DNA from: an uncultured Clostridia bacterium
Lineage (GTDB): Bacteria; Bacillota; Clostridia; Oscillospirales; Acutalibacteraceae
NCBI GenBank assembly: GCA_944376265.1
Contig: CALWCD010000001.1
Location: 1 to 64,000 of the forward strand
Length of the DNA stretch: 64,000 nt
Direction: 5' to 3'
Part shown: in pieces, positions 8,184-15,909 of the stretch
Position numbering within the stretch: the stretch's first letter is position 1
Layout: every line of letters starts with the position of its first letter
Notes under the pieces: generated by a model
Told to the model about the DNA's origin: nothing
The model's input: only the letters and a program-made list of their open reading frames with translations
The model's database searches: none
Position numbers and translations under genes: made by a program

Positions 8184-8954
8184 ATGCAGGGAAAAGTGGA
8201 GATCTGCGGCGTGAACACGTCGCGGCTGAAGGTTTTGAAAAGCGATGAGATGAAAGAACTGCTCATCAAAAGCCACAACGGTGACAAACAGGCCCGGGAA
8301 GCGCTCATTGCCGGGAATCTGCGGCTGGTGCTCTCGGTGATCCAGCGGTTTGGCAACCGGGGAGAAAACCCGGACGACCTGTTTCAGGTGGGGTGCATCG
8401 GCCTGATGAAAGCCATTGACCACTTCGACGTGGAGCAGGGCGTGCAGTTTTCCACCTACGGCGTGCCCATGATCATTGGGGAGGTGCGCAGGTTTCTCCG
8501 GGACAACAACTCTGTCCGGGTGAGCCGTTCCCTGCGGGACACAGCCTACAAGGCCATCCAGTGCAAGGAGCGGCTTACGGCCCAGAAGAACCGGGAACCC
8601 ACCGTGGAGGAAATTGCCCGGGAGCTCTCCATGAAGCGGGAGGACGTGGTGCTGGCCCTGGAGGCCATTGTGGAGCCTGTCTCCCTGTACGAGCCGGTGT
8701 TCTCCGACGGCGGGGATACCATCTATATTATGGACCAGGTGGGAGACCCTGCCGGGGACGGGGACTGGCTGGAAGAGATCGCGGTGAAGCAGGCCATCCA
8801 GAACCTGAGCCCCAGGGAGAAAAAGATTCTCTCCCTGCGGTTTTTAGAGGGAAAGACCCAGATGGAGGTGGCCGGACAAATCGGCATCTCCCAGGCCCAG
8901 GTGTCCCGGCTGGAAAAGGGCGCCCTAGGGAAAATCAAGCAGGAGCTGCGGTGA
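8184..8954 (+). CDS. sigG: RNA polymerase sporulation sigma factor SigG
   Basis: SigG directs late forespore transcription during sporulation. The 256-residue product carries the diagnostic SigG start KVEICGVNTSRLKVL, region 2 (NLRLVLSVIQRF, DLFQVGCIGLMKAIDHFD, FSTYGVPMIIGEVRRFLRD), region 3, and region 4 with the EGKTQMEVAGQIGISQAQV helix-turn-helix. The shared SigF/SigG features (VSRSLRD) and the N-terminal motif favour SigG over SigF. GGAGG lies 9 bases before the ATG. It is not next to spoIIGA-sigE as in Bacillus but stands alone between terminators. An inverted repeat lies just upstream. Confidence 0.95.
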   Translation: MQGKVEICGVNTSRLKVLKSDEMKELLIKSHNGDKQAREALIAGNLRLVLSVIQRFGNRGENPDDLFQVGCIGLMKAIDHFDVEQGVQFSTYGVPMIIGEVRRFLRDNNSVRVSRSLRDTAYKAIQCKERLTAQKNREPTVEEIARELSMKREDVVLALEAIVEPVSLYEPVFSDGGDTIYIMDQVGDPAGDGDWLEEIAVKQAIQNLSPREKKILSLRFLEGKTQMEVAGQIGISQAQVSRLEKGALGKIKQELR

Positions 8955-8966
8955 AAGGCCGCGCCA

Positions 8967-9010
8967 CGGGAAAGGGACTGCCGCTTCCACGCAACAGTCC
9001 CTTTTTCCCG
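8967..9010. terminator. Bidirectional terminator between sigG and ptsI
   Basis: A perfect stem (core 8971-8980 with 8995-9004, extendable outward) with flanking A/T runs serves both convergent genes. Confidence 0.85.
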
Positions 9011-9013
9011 GGT

Positions 9014-10735
9014 TTATTTCTTTTCGTGCTGAAGCAGGAACTGACGTACTTCCTCTTCCGTCTCCATGGACATGGCCTCCTGGGTGACCGCCTGGGCTTC
9101 CTCCCGGGTCCAAAGGGAGATGGCTTTCCGCACCGGCAGCAGCGCCACAGGAGCCACGCTGAACCGTTTCAGTCCAAAGGACAACAGCAACGGGGTGAGG
9201 GCCGTATCCGCGGCCGCCTCGCCGCAGATGCTCACCTGGGTGCCCGTTTCCTGGCCGGAGTGAAGCACGTGGCGGATCATCCGCAGCACCGCCGGGTGGA
9301 AGTAGGAATAGAGCTGGGCCACCCTGGCATTGCCCCGGTCCACGCCCAGCACATACTGGGTCAGGTCGTTGGTGCCCACGCTGAAGAAGTCCGCCACTTT
9401 GGCGAACGCGTCTGCCATCAGGCAGGCGGACACTGTCTCCACCATGACCCCCAGGGGCAGGTCCTCGTCGAAGGGAATGTTCCGCCGGCGCAGGGAATCC
9501 TTCTCTTCCTCCAGAATGGCCCTGGCCTGCCGGACTTCCTCCACGTCGCTGACCATAGGAAGCAATAGCTGGGCCTTTCCGTAAGCGCTGGCCCGAAGCA
9601 TTGCCCGCAGGTGGAGCCGGAACATGTCCTCCTCCCGAAGGGAGAACCGAATGCCCCGGCAGCCCAGGAAGGGGTTGTCCTCCTTGATCTGCCCCAGATA
9701 GGGCAGATTCTTGTCGCCGCCTACGTCCAGCGTTCGAATGGTGACACGCTTTCCCCGCATGGCCGCAAGGATCTGCCGGTAGGCGTGAAACTGCTCCTCC
9801 TCCCCGGGCTGGGAGGTCCTGTCCAGGTAGAGAAACTCGGTGCGCAGCAGGCCGATGCCGTCGCATCCATACCCCGCCGCCCGGTTGGCGTCCATCACGC
9901 TGCCCGCGTTGGCTTCCAGCTGAATCCGCTCCCCTTCCCCGGTGCGGGTCTCCTGGCCCACAAACACCCGCAGGGAAGCCCGCAGCTGCTGGAAGTCTTT
10001 CTGCCGGTTCTCGTAGACGGTGCGCATTTCCGGGCTGGGAGAAAACACAGCGCACCCCCGGTTGCCATCCACAATGACTGTCTCCCCGGTAGAGGTGTCC
10101 AACACCCGGCCCTCCACGCCCAGCACAGCGGGGATTTCCAGAGCCCTGGCCAGAATGGCGCTGTGGGAGGTGGGGCCGCCCTTGCCCAGGACGATCCCCG
10201 CCACGTTGGCGGAATTGAGCACCGACACAGCCGAGGGGGAAAGCTCCTCCGCCAGAAGCACGGTGCCAGGCTGGAGCGCCGAGAAATCCACCTCAGGGAG
10301 GCCCAGCAGCAGCCGGAGCATGCTCCCCCGCAGGTCCCTCACATCAGCGGCCCGCTGACGGGTGAGCTCGTCCTCGGCAGCGGTGAAGATGTCGATAAAC
10401 AGGTCGCAGGAGGCGGAAAGGGCCGCTTCGGCGGACTGGCCCATGGCGATACGCCCTTCCACCTGGCCGCTCATGTAGGGGTCCTGGATCATGGCAATCT
10501 GACAGCGGATAATATCCCCCTGGTCCTTCCCTGCCATCTCCGATACACGGTCCGCCTTGATTCGGGTCACCCGGCAGAAGGTTTCCACCGCGTTGTGGTA
10601 GCGCTCCAGTTCCAGCTTGGGGTCCGCCACTTCCCGTTCCAGGCTTCCCATAGGCTTTTCCTTGTACACCAGGGCGTGGCCGAAGCCAATGCCCGGCGAC
10701 GCGGCCACACCGTACAGAACCCGCTCCCCTGTCAC
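9014..10735 (-). CDS. ptsI: Phosphoenolpyruvate-protein phosphotransferase (PTS enzyme I)
   Basis: Enzyme I takes phosphate from PEP and passes it to HPr, powering PTS sugar uptake. The 573-residue product has the HPr-binding N-terminal domain, the phosphohistidine motif in GGPTSHSAILAR, the PEP-binding barrel with FLYLDRTSQPGEEEQF, the GTNDLTQYVLGVDR signature, and the catalytic Cys in SICGEAAAD near residue 500. Its start overlaps the ptsH stop by 4 bases (ATGA), so the two are translationally coupled. No sugar-specific EII gene is nearby; the upstream partner in the operon is the RqcH gene. Confidence 0.97.
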   Translation of the reverse strand: MTGERVLYGVAASPGIGFGHALVYKEKPMGSLEREVADPKLELERYHNAVETFCRVTRIKADRVSEMAGKDQGDIIRCQIAMIQDPYMSGQVEGRIAMGQSAEAALSASCDLFIDIFTAAEDELTRQRAADVRDLRGSMLRLLLGLPEVDFSALQPGTVLLAEELSPSAVSVLNSANVAGIVLGKGGPTSHSAILARALEIPAVLGVEGRVLDTSTGETVIVDGNRGCAVFSPSPEMRTVYENRQKDFQQLRASLRVFVGQETRTGEGERIQLEANAGSVMDANRAAGYGCDGIGLLRTEFLYLDRTSQPGEEEQFHAYRQILAAMRGKRVTIRTLDVGGDKNLPYLGQIKEDNPFLGCRGIRFSLREEDMFRLHLRAMLRASAYGKAQLLLPMVSDVEEVRQARAILEEEKDSLRRRNIPFDEDLPLGVMVETVSACLMADAFAKVADFFSVGTNDLTQYVLGVDRGNARVAQLYSYFHPAVLRMIRHVLHSGQETGTQVSICGEAAADTALTPLLLSFGLKRFSVAPVALLPVRKAISLWTREEAQAVTQEAMSMETEEEVRQFLLQHEKK

Positions 10736-11013
10736 GGCCGGTCACCTCCCGTCTGCCCCAGGCCGGAAAGGACCAGCTCTACGGCATGGGACAAAGCCTC
10801 TTCCTCGTCGGGGCCGGAACAGCGGATCTCCACCTCGTCACCGCACTGGATTCCGGCGGCGATGAGGCTCATAATGCTTTTCCCGCTGACCTCAGCCTCC
10901 CGGTGGCACACCAGCACATCCGAGAGGAAATGCTGCATCTCGTTGGAAAACAGTCCCGCGGGCCGCACGTGGAACCCTTCCCTGTTTTTGACCGTCACTT
11001 TTCTTGTAACCAC
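10732..11013 (-). CDS. ptsH: Phosphocarrier protein HPr
   Basis: HPr relays phosphate from enzyme I to sugar permeases and, in Firmicutes, is phosphorylated on a serine to act with CcpA. The 93-residue product has the active His-15 in GFHVRPAG and Ser-46 in GKSIMSLIAAG, so both regulatory sites are intact. The GTG start (11011-11013) has GGAG 8 bases upstream; the overlapping ATG is out of frame. It lies 43 bases after rqcH and overlaps ptsI. No kinase gene (hprK) is in the window. Confidence 0.96.
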   Translation of the reverse strand: MVTRKVTVKNREGFHVRPAGLFSNEMQHFLSDVLVCHREAEVSGKSIMSLIAAGIQCGDEVEIRCSGPDEEEALSHAVELVLSGLGQTGGDRP

Positions 11014-11056
11014 ATGGATCTCTCCTTCCCTGTTCTCAAAGGTTCCCGGCCGCCTC

Positions 11057-12811
11057 TCATTTCTCCGGGGCCGGTCCCTTTTCCGGGGTAACGTAAATGG
11101 TCTTATAGTTGACGTAGATCACCATACCCGGCTTGGCGCCCTGGGGCTTGCTCACGTTGCGGATCTGGGTGTAATCCACCGGCACCTGGGCGGAATCCTT
11201 GGCGCGGCTGTGAAGGGCCGCCAGCTGGGCCGCCTCCTCCATGGCCGTTTCCGTGGGAGTCCTCCCCTGGGTGACCAGCACCGTATGGGACCCGGGAATA
11301 TTCTTGGTGTGGAACCAGATGTCGTTGTTGTTGGCGGTCTTTAGCGTCAGCTTGTCGTTCTGGCGGTTGTTCCTGCCCACCAAAATGGTGAACCCGTCGG
11401 AGGAGGTGAACTGCATGGGGGCGCTGACCGCAGCGGGCTTCTCCTTTTTGCTGCGCAGCTTCCGCAGGTAGCCCTGCTCCTGAAGCTCCGCCCGAATCTC
11501 CGAAAGGTCCCGCTCCGTTTCCGCGCGGGCCAAAGCGTCCAGCACGCTCTCCAGGTACACCAGCTCTTTCCCCGCCAGGTCGATCTGCTCGGTGAGCTTC
11601 TCCTCGGCGGTTTTGGCCTTCCGGTACTCCTTGTAGTACTTCTGGGCGTTCTGGGAAGGGGTAAGGGCCGGGTCCAGCTTGATGTGCACCAGGGGCTGCC
11701 CCTCTTCATAGAAATTGGGCAGGTCCACCGAGGCTGCTCCCTTGGGAATGGCGTACATGCTGGCGCTGACCAGGTCTCCCGCCACCCGGAGGGCATCCCG
11801 GTTGGCGCATTGCTCCAGCTCCCCCCGCTGAGCGTTGATCTTCCGGGAAAGCCGCTCGGAATGGGTGGACAGCAGCCGCAGCAGATCCTGCTCCCGCACC
11901 CGCATCCGCTCCTGCTTGTCCCGCTCCCGGTAGAACTCATCCAGCAGCACCGAAAAGCTCTCCGCTTCCTTCACCACCGCGGCGGTGCCGTACTGGTGGA
12001 TCTCCAAGAAGGAGAAGTCCATGGGCTTGCCCTGGGGATTCACCGCCATAAAGGGCCTTCCGGAGACCTGCTCCACCGTGTCCTTCATCTGCTGGTAGAA
12101 GAACCCAGCCCGGAAGTACTGCTCCTGGTCCATGGTTTTCACGGTGAGCTCTCTCCCCCGGCCCACCTGATGAGCCAGTTCCCGGCACACAATGGGCGAA
12201 ACGCCCTGGAGCACCGCCAGATACCCCTTGGAAAGCTCCATGTCCTTGGGGAGGGCTTTCAGCCCCTCCACCACCTGCTGCTGGGAAGCCGCCAGAGGAC
12301 AGAGCTTGTTCTGGGGCGGGGGAAGCTGGTAGGAAAGCCCCGGGAGCACCAGGCGCTGGGAGGACATCTCCGCGTCCACCCGCTTCAAGGCGTCGATGAT
12401 CTTCCCGTTTTCGTCGGACAGGATGATGTTGCTGTACCGGCCCATGATCTCCATGGTCAAGGTCAGAGTGACGTGGTCCCCCAGCTCGTTGATGGCGTCA
12501 AAGTCGAAGTGGAGCAGCCGCTCCAGCTCCGGCTGGCGAATGGCAAGCACCTTCGCCCCCTGGAGCTTTTTCCGCAGCAGCATGCACAGCATGGGCGGCT
12601 GCTTGGGGTTTTCCAAGGGAATGGCGGTGAAGTGGACTCGGGCGGAGTTGGCCCGGGCGGAGAACAGCACCTTATAGGCGCTCTCCCTGGTGCGGAACGC
12701 CACCAGCAGCTCCTCCCGGTTGGGCTGGTGGATCTTGTCCACCCGGGCCCCCAGAAGCTTCTCCTCCAGTTCCCTCTTGATATGTCGCAGAAACGCGCCG
12801 TCCAAAGCCAT
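11057..12811 (-). CDS. rqcH: Rqc2/RqcH, NFACT ribosome quality control protein
   Basis: RqcH binds stalled 50S subunits and recruits tRNA-Ala to add C-terminal alanine tails that mark nascent chains for degradation. Older annotations call it fibronectin-binding protein FbpA. The 584-residue product has the NFACT-N domain (MALDGAFLRHIKRELEEKL, IHQPNREELL), helix-hairpin-helix and coiled-coil middle, and the NFACT-R domain with NDIWFHTKNIPGSH (about residues 490-503) and VPVDYTQIRNVSKPQG. It lies in a leftward operon between nif3 and ptsH. Position in front of the PTS genes is unusual to my knowledge. Confidence 0.95.
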   Translation of the reverse strand: MALDGAFLRHIKRELEEKLLGARVDKIHQPNREELLVAFRTRESAYKVLFSARANSARVHFTAIPLENPKQPPMLCMLLRKKLQGAKVLAIRQPELERLLHFDFDAINELGDHVTLTLTMEIMGRYSNIILSDENGKIIDALKRVDAEMSSQRLVLPGLSYQLPPPQNKLCPLAASQQQVVEGLKALPKDMELSKGYLAVLQGVSPIVCRELAHQVGRGRELTVKTMDQEQYFRAGFFYQQMKDTVEQVSGRPFMAVNPQGKPMDFSFLEIHQYGTAAVVKEAESFSVLLDEFYRERDKQERMRVREQDLLRLLSTHSERLSRKINAQRGELEQCANRDALRVAGDLVSASMYAIPKGAASVDLPNFYEEGQPLVHIKLDPALTPSQNAQKYYKEYRKAKTAEEKLTEQIDLAGKELVYLESVLDALARAETERDLSEIRAELQEQGYLRKLRSKKEKPAAVSAPMQFTSSDGFTILVGRNNRQNDKLTLKTANNNDIWFHTKNIPGSHTVLVTQGRTPTETAMEEAAQLAALHSRAKDSAQVPVDYTQIRNVSKPQGAKPGMVIYVNYKTIYVTPEKGPAPEK

Positions 12812-12860
12812 AACTATGTAAATCCTTTCTGGTAAATTGCCTGTTGTAAAGGGGCTGGTG

Positions 12861-13628
12861 TTACAGGGCCGCCATGGGCGCCCCTTCGGTCTGGGAGAGA
12901 AGGAACGCTGTGTCCGGCACCCGCTTGCGCAGGTAAGAGGCCAAAAACTCGGCGAACACCTTCTCGGTGTGATAGTGCCCCGCCGCCACGCAGGTGAGAC
13001 GGGAATAGGCGGCTTCCAGCTCCTCGTGGTGCTTCATCTCCCCGGTGAGGTAGGCGTCCGCACCCCGGCAGGCTGCCTGCTGGATAAACTCCCCGCCGGC
13101 GCCGCTGCAGAAGAACACCTTTTTCACCTCTCGGTCCCCGGGGACAAATTTCACCACGGGGGCGAAGAGCTTCTCCTTCACCAGGGCGGCGAAGGCTTCC
13201 CCTTCCATGGGCTCCTCCAGGTCCCCGGAGAACAGGACACAGTCCTCCCCGAACACGTCCTCCCGGCGAAGGTTGCGAAGCCCCAGCTTGCTGCCCAGGG
13301 CCACGTTCACCCCGCACACGGGAGACAGGTCCAGGTTGGTGTGGCAGCACAGGGCGGCAATGCCCTTGCTGGCCAGCTGGTAGGCCACGTCCCGGGGCCC
13401 CAAAGCTTTCAGGGGATGGAAGATCACCGGGTGGTGGGAGAGGATCAGGTTGGCGTTCATGGCCGCCGCTTCCGCCACCACGCTGGGGGTGATGTCCAGC
13501 GCCAGCAGAACCCTGGTTACAGGGGTGTTGCCGTCCCCCACCAGCAGCCCGGAGTTGTCAAAGCTGAGAGCGGTGGAAAAGGGCGCCACCGCGTCGATGA
13601 TATCGTAGATGTCTCGGATCCTTGCCAT
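12861..13628 (-). CDS. NIF3-like dinuclear metal-centre protein (YqfO family)
   Basis: A 255-residue member of the NIF3/YbgI/YqfO family: hexameric proteins with a two-metal site, historically placed near trmK and called GTP cyclohydrolase I type 2, although their reaction is unsettled. Visible motifs are DNSGLLVG at the N-terminus, LILSHHPVIFHPLK with metal-binding histidines, CCHTNLDLSPVCGVN, and the C-terminal AGHYHTEK. The order trmK-nif3 is conserved in Firmicutes and is kept here. GGAG lies 6 bases upstream of the ATG. A second, divergent NIF3-like gene lies at 55.5 kb. Confidence 0.93.
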   Translation of the reverse strand: MARIRDIYDIIDAVAPFSTALSFDNSGLLVGDGNTPVTRVLLALDITPSVVAEAAAMNANLILSHHPVIFHPLKALGPRDVAYQLASKGIAALCCHTNLDLSPVCGVNVALGSKLGLRNLRREDVFGEDCVLFSGDLEEPMEGEAFAALVKEKLFAPVVKFVPGDREVKKVFFCSGAGGEFIQQAACRGADAYLTGEMKHHEELEAAYSRLTCVAAGHYHTEKVFAEFLASYLRKRVPDTAFLLSQTEGAPMAAL

Positions 13629-13675
13629 AAAGTTCTCCTTTTCGTTTCCGCAAAGTGTGGGACCGCACCCTCCCT

Positions 13676-14359
13676 TTACAGATACATCTCCTCCACCTCT
13701 CGGATCAGCTCCTCCAGCCGGGCGGCGCCAGCGGCGTCACCGGTATGGAGGGCGCCTTTCCGCTGGGAGGCAAGCTCCCGCAGCACTTTCCGGGCGTAGG
13801 CGTCCACATGGGGCGCCCCCGGACGCAGCTTCCCCAGGCAGGGATACAGAGGGCCGGTCTCTTCGGGCCGGCCTGTATACTCCGCCGCGAACGCGGAATA
13901 CACCTTGGTTCCCTCTTCCACCGCCTCCTCCTGAAGGACGGCAAACCCCAGTTCCGCCAGGCCCAGCCGCAGCTCCGGGACGGAACTCATGGGCTGGAGA
14001 ATCAGCCGCTTGTCCTGGTCACGCAGCCAGGGCGTCTCCCCCACAATGCGCAGGATCAGCTCCCCCCCCATGCCGGCGATGACCACGTCCTCCGCCTCCT
14101 CCGGGGAGACCTTCCGCAGCCCGTCGGACAGCCGGAAGGAAAGGGCATCCCCCGCCTCGTATTTGGCCCCGTCCCGCCGGGCGGCGTCCAGAGGGCCCTG
14201 GTTGATGTCACAGGCCAGGGCACGGGGAATCCTCCCAGTCTTTAACAGCCAGATGGGCAGGTATCCGTGATCGGTGCCCACGTCGCAAAGCGCCTTGCCC
14301 TCCCGCACAAGGGAAGCGCACAGGGCCAGCCGGGGCCCCAGTTGGAACAATGGTCTCAT
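13676..14359 (-). CDS. trmK: tRNA (adenine(22)-N1)-methyltransferase
   Basis: TrmK methylates N1 of A22 in certain tRNAs using SAM. The product starting at 14359 has 227 residues, the family length, and begins with LGPRLALCASLV, then DVGTDHGYLPIWL (SAM motif I), ALACDINQGPL, and VIAGMGGELILRI, which is diagnostic for the YqfN/TrmK family. The frame is open 21 codons further upstream, but the ATG at 14359 is preceded by CCAGGAG at normal spacing and matches the family start. It precedes nif3 by 47 bases in the same operon. Confidence 0.95.
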   Translation of the reverse strand: MRPLFQLGPRLALCASLVREGKALCDVGTDHGYLPIWLLKTGRIPRALACDINQGPLDAARRDGAKYEAGDALSFRLSDGLRKVSPEEAEDVVIAGMGGELILRIVGETPWLRDQDKRLILQPMSSVPELRLGLAELGFAVLQEEAVEEGTKVYSAFAAEYTGRPEETGPLYPCLGKLRPGAPHVDAYARKVLRELASQRKGALHTGDAAGAARLEELIREVEEMYL

Positions 14360-14426
14360 AAAAAACGCTCCTGGAAAAGGCGCTGCCGCCCGGCAGGTTC
14401 TGTCGCGCGGCAGTGATGTCACATTC

Positions 14427-14630
14427 TTACTTGTCCTTCAAATGCTCGTTGAGCTTGGCCACCAGCTCGTCCACGTCTACGCCGTGAACCATGCAGGCCT
14501 GCTCAATGGTCTCCCCCCGCGCGGAAGGGCAGCCCAGACAGTGCATTCCCATCTCCAGGAAGAAAGGAGCGGTGGTGCGGTCCAGATCCAGGATCTCGCC
14601 GATGATGGTATCTTTGGTAATGGAAGCCAT
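14427..14630 (-). CDS. DUF1858 domain protein
   Basis: A 67-residue protein that is nearly all DUF1858 (TIGR03980-like redox disulfide domain): residues 1-55 contain TTAPFFLEMGMHCLGCPSA, where the two Cys in CLGC form a likely redox or metal pair. It is the promoter-proximal gene of the trmK-nif3-rqcH-ptsHI run, with a strong promoter (14671-14699) and a GGAGG upstream. Members are often near hybrid-cluster or redox enzymes; here no such gene is nearby, so its partner is unknown. Confidence 0.9.
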   Translation of the reverse strand: MASITKDTIIGEILDLDRTTAPFFLEMGMHCLGCPSARGETIEQACMVHGVDVDELVAKLNEHLKDK

Positions 14631-14670
14631 GGGTACATTCCTCCGTTTTCAGTTTTTCGATGGTATCCTT

Positions 14671-14699
14671 ATTATAATACCCTTTCCCCCTGTCTGCAA
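14671..14699 (-). promoter_or_regulatory. Promoter of the DUF1858-trmK-nif3-rqcH-ptsHI run
   Basis: TTGCAG (14694-14699), 17-bp spacer and TATAAT (14671-14676) on the minus strand. Confidence 0.75.
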
Positions 14700-14703
14700 T
14701 ACA

Positions 14704-14785
14704 AAAAAGAAAAAAGACAGGCGGCGCCTCTCCCGGGGCAAAACGCGCCAAGGGGCCGCCGCACCCGGCGGCAGCCCCTGTTACA
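14704..14785 (-). terminator. GC-rich terminator after the zinc-ribbon gene
   Basis: Two overlapping GC-rich inverted repeats are followed on the minus strand by T6 and a second T6. Exact pairing is ambiguous. Confidence 0.5.
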
Positions 14786-14803
14786 TGCAGCCTGCTCTTT
14801 CGC

Positions 14804-15082
14804 TTACTGCTCCTCTTTCATCCGCGCGAAGCACTCGCTGCAGTAGACGGGACGATCCTCCCGGGGCTGGAAAGGCACACGTGCCTCTTTGCCGCAGGCG
14901 GCGCAGACAGCGGTGAACATCTCCCGCTGAGGCTGGTTGGCGTTTTTCCGGGCCTGGCGGCACTCGCGGCAGCGCTGGGGCTCGTTGGTAAAGCCCTTTT
15001 CGGCGTAGAATTCCTGCTCTCCGGCAGTAAATACAAATTCCTTGCCGCATTCCTTGCAGACGAGTTTCTTGTCTTCGTACAT
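14804..15082 (-). CDS. Zinc-ribbon domain protein
   Basis: A 92-residue protein with two treble-clef/zinc-ribbon halves: CKECGKEF followed by CRECRQARK (residues 9-41, the zf-trcl type), and CAACGKEARVPF followed by YCSECFARM (residues 60-88). Similar small proteins are common in Clostridia and may bind nucleic acids or ribosomes, but no function is established. The ATG has a GAGGTAAGAGAG stretch upstream. It lies directly downstream of the sigma-H-like gene with a 90-base gap. Confidence 0.88.
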   Translation of the reverse strand: MYEDKKLVCKECGKEFVFTAGEQEFYAEKGFTNEPQRCRECRQARKNANQPQREMFTAVCAACGKEARVPFQPREDRPVYCSECFARMKEEQ

Positions 15083-15174
15083 CTCTCTTACCTCGCTTTA
15101 GTTCATGTTACTTGTCCTGGACGGAGTTGCACCGTGCCGGTGGGAAACCCAACGCTGCGCAGCAGGACACATTT

Positions 15175-15735
15175 TTAAAACCGCTTCAATTTGGCTTTCA
15201 CCCGATGGAGGGCGTTGTCGTAAGTCCGCAGGGACATGCCCGCCAGCTGAGCCGCCTCTTTCCGGCCGTAGCCGTTGAGGTAGAACGCCAGCGCCCGCCT
15301 CTCCAGAGAGGACAGGGACACATCCAGCCTGTCGTAGAACGAGCGGAATTCCTCCCGCAGCTCCACCAGGGACTCGGGTCCCGCCTCCACGGCTGCCTCC
15401 CCCGCGTCCTCCAAAGGGACAGACTCGTTGAGGGGGCGGTTGCCGCTGCTGCCGTGGCGGCGCACGGCGCTGACCATGCGGTTGTACACACAGGTCCCCG
15501 CATAGGTGGAAAAGGCGGCCCCCTTTTCCGGCCGGTAGGAGATGGCTGCGGCGTACAGTCCCAGCAGGCCTTCCTGCCACAGGTCTTCCTGGTCCGGGGC
15601 AGCGGCGCCCTCGAACAGCCTGGCCTTTGCCCGGACAAGCCCCAGATAGCGGGCGCTCAGTTCCGCGAAGGCCTCTCCCTGGCCCCGCTGCACCAGAACG
15701 GCAAGCTGGGCGTCGCTGCGATCCTGAAACTCCAT
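15175..15735 (-). CDS. Sigma-70 family factor, sigma-H-like
   Basis: A 186-residue alternative sigma factor. Region 2 (LVRAKARLFEGAAAPDQEDLWQ and FSTYAGTCVYNRMVSAVRR) and the region 4 end (SLRTYDNALHRVKAKLKRF) follow the pattern of Bacillus sigma-H, which also ends in DNALQRVKRKL. It is about 30 residues shorter than Bacillus SigH and less similar in region 2, so it may be a paralogue instead of the true Spo0H. The start at 15735 is chosen because GAGAGGTG precedes it; the frame runs 26 codons further. A near-consensus promoter (15766-15794) drives it. Confidence 0.85.
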   Translation of the reverse strand: MEFQDRSDAQLAVLVQRGQGEAFAELSARYLGLVRAKARLFEGAAAPDQEDLWQEGLLGLYAAAISYRPEKGAAFSTYAGTCVYNRMVSAVRRHGSSGNRPLNESVPLEDAGEAAVEAGPESLVELREEFRSFYDRLDVSLSSLERRALAFYLNGYGRKEAAQLAGMSLRTYDNALHRVKAKLKRF

Positions 15736-15765
15736 GGTGCACCTCTCGACCCATTTCTTGCACCT

Positions 15766-15794
15766 ATCATATCCTAAAGCGCACATTTCGTCAA
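15766..15794 (-). promoter_or_regulatory. Promoter of the sigma-H-like gene
   Basis: TTGACG (15789-15794), 17-bp spacer, TATGAT (15766-15771) on the minus strand. Confidence 0.75.
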
Positions 15795-15842
15795 GATGCT
15801 GTTTCCGGGCCACGGATAACGGAAGGAATTTACAACCGTGCG

Positions 15843-15871
15843 TTGTTTTTTACAAAATTCTGTCGTATAAT
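15843..15871 (+). promoter_or_regulatory. Promoter of the YifB/ComM gene
   Basis: TTGTTT (15843-15848), 17-bp spacer, TATAAT (15866-15871) on the + strand, 39 bases before the start codon. Confidence 0.7.
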
Positions 15872-15909
15872 AGGCGTAAGACTAGAGAGTTTTTTGGGAA
15901 GGATGGCGA

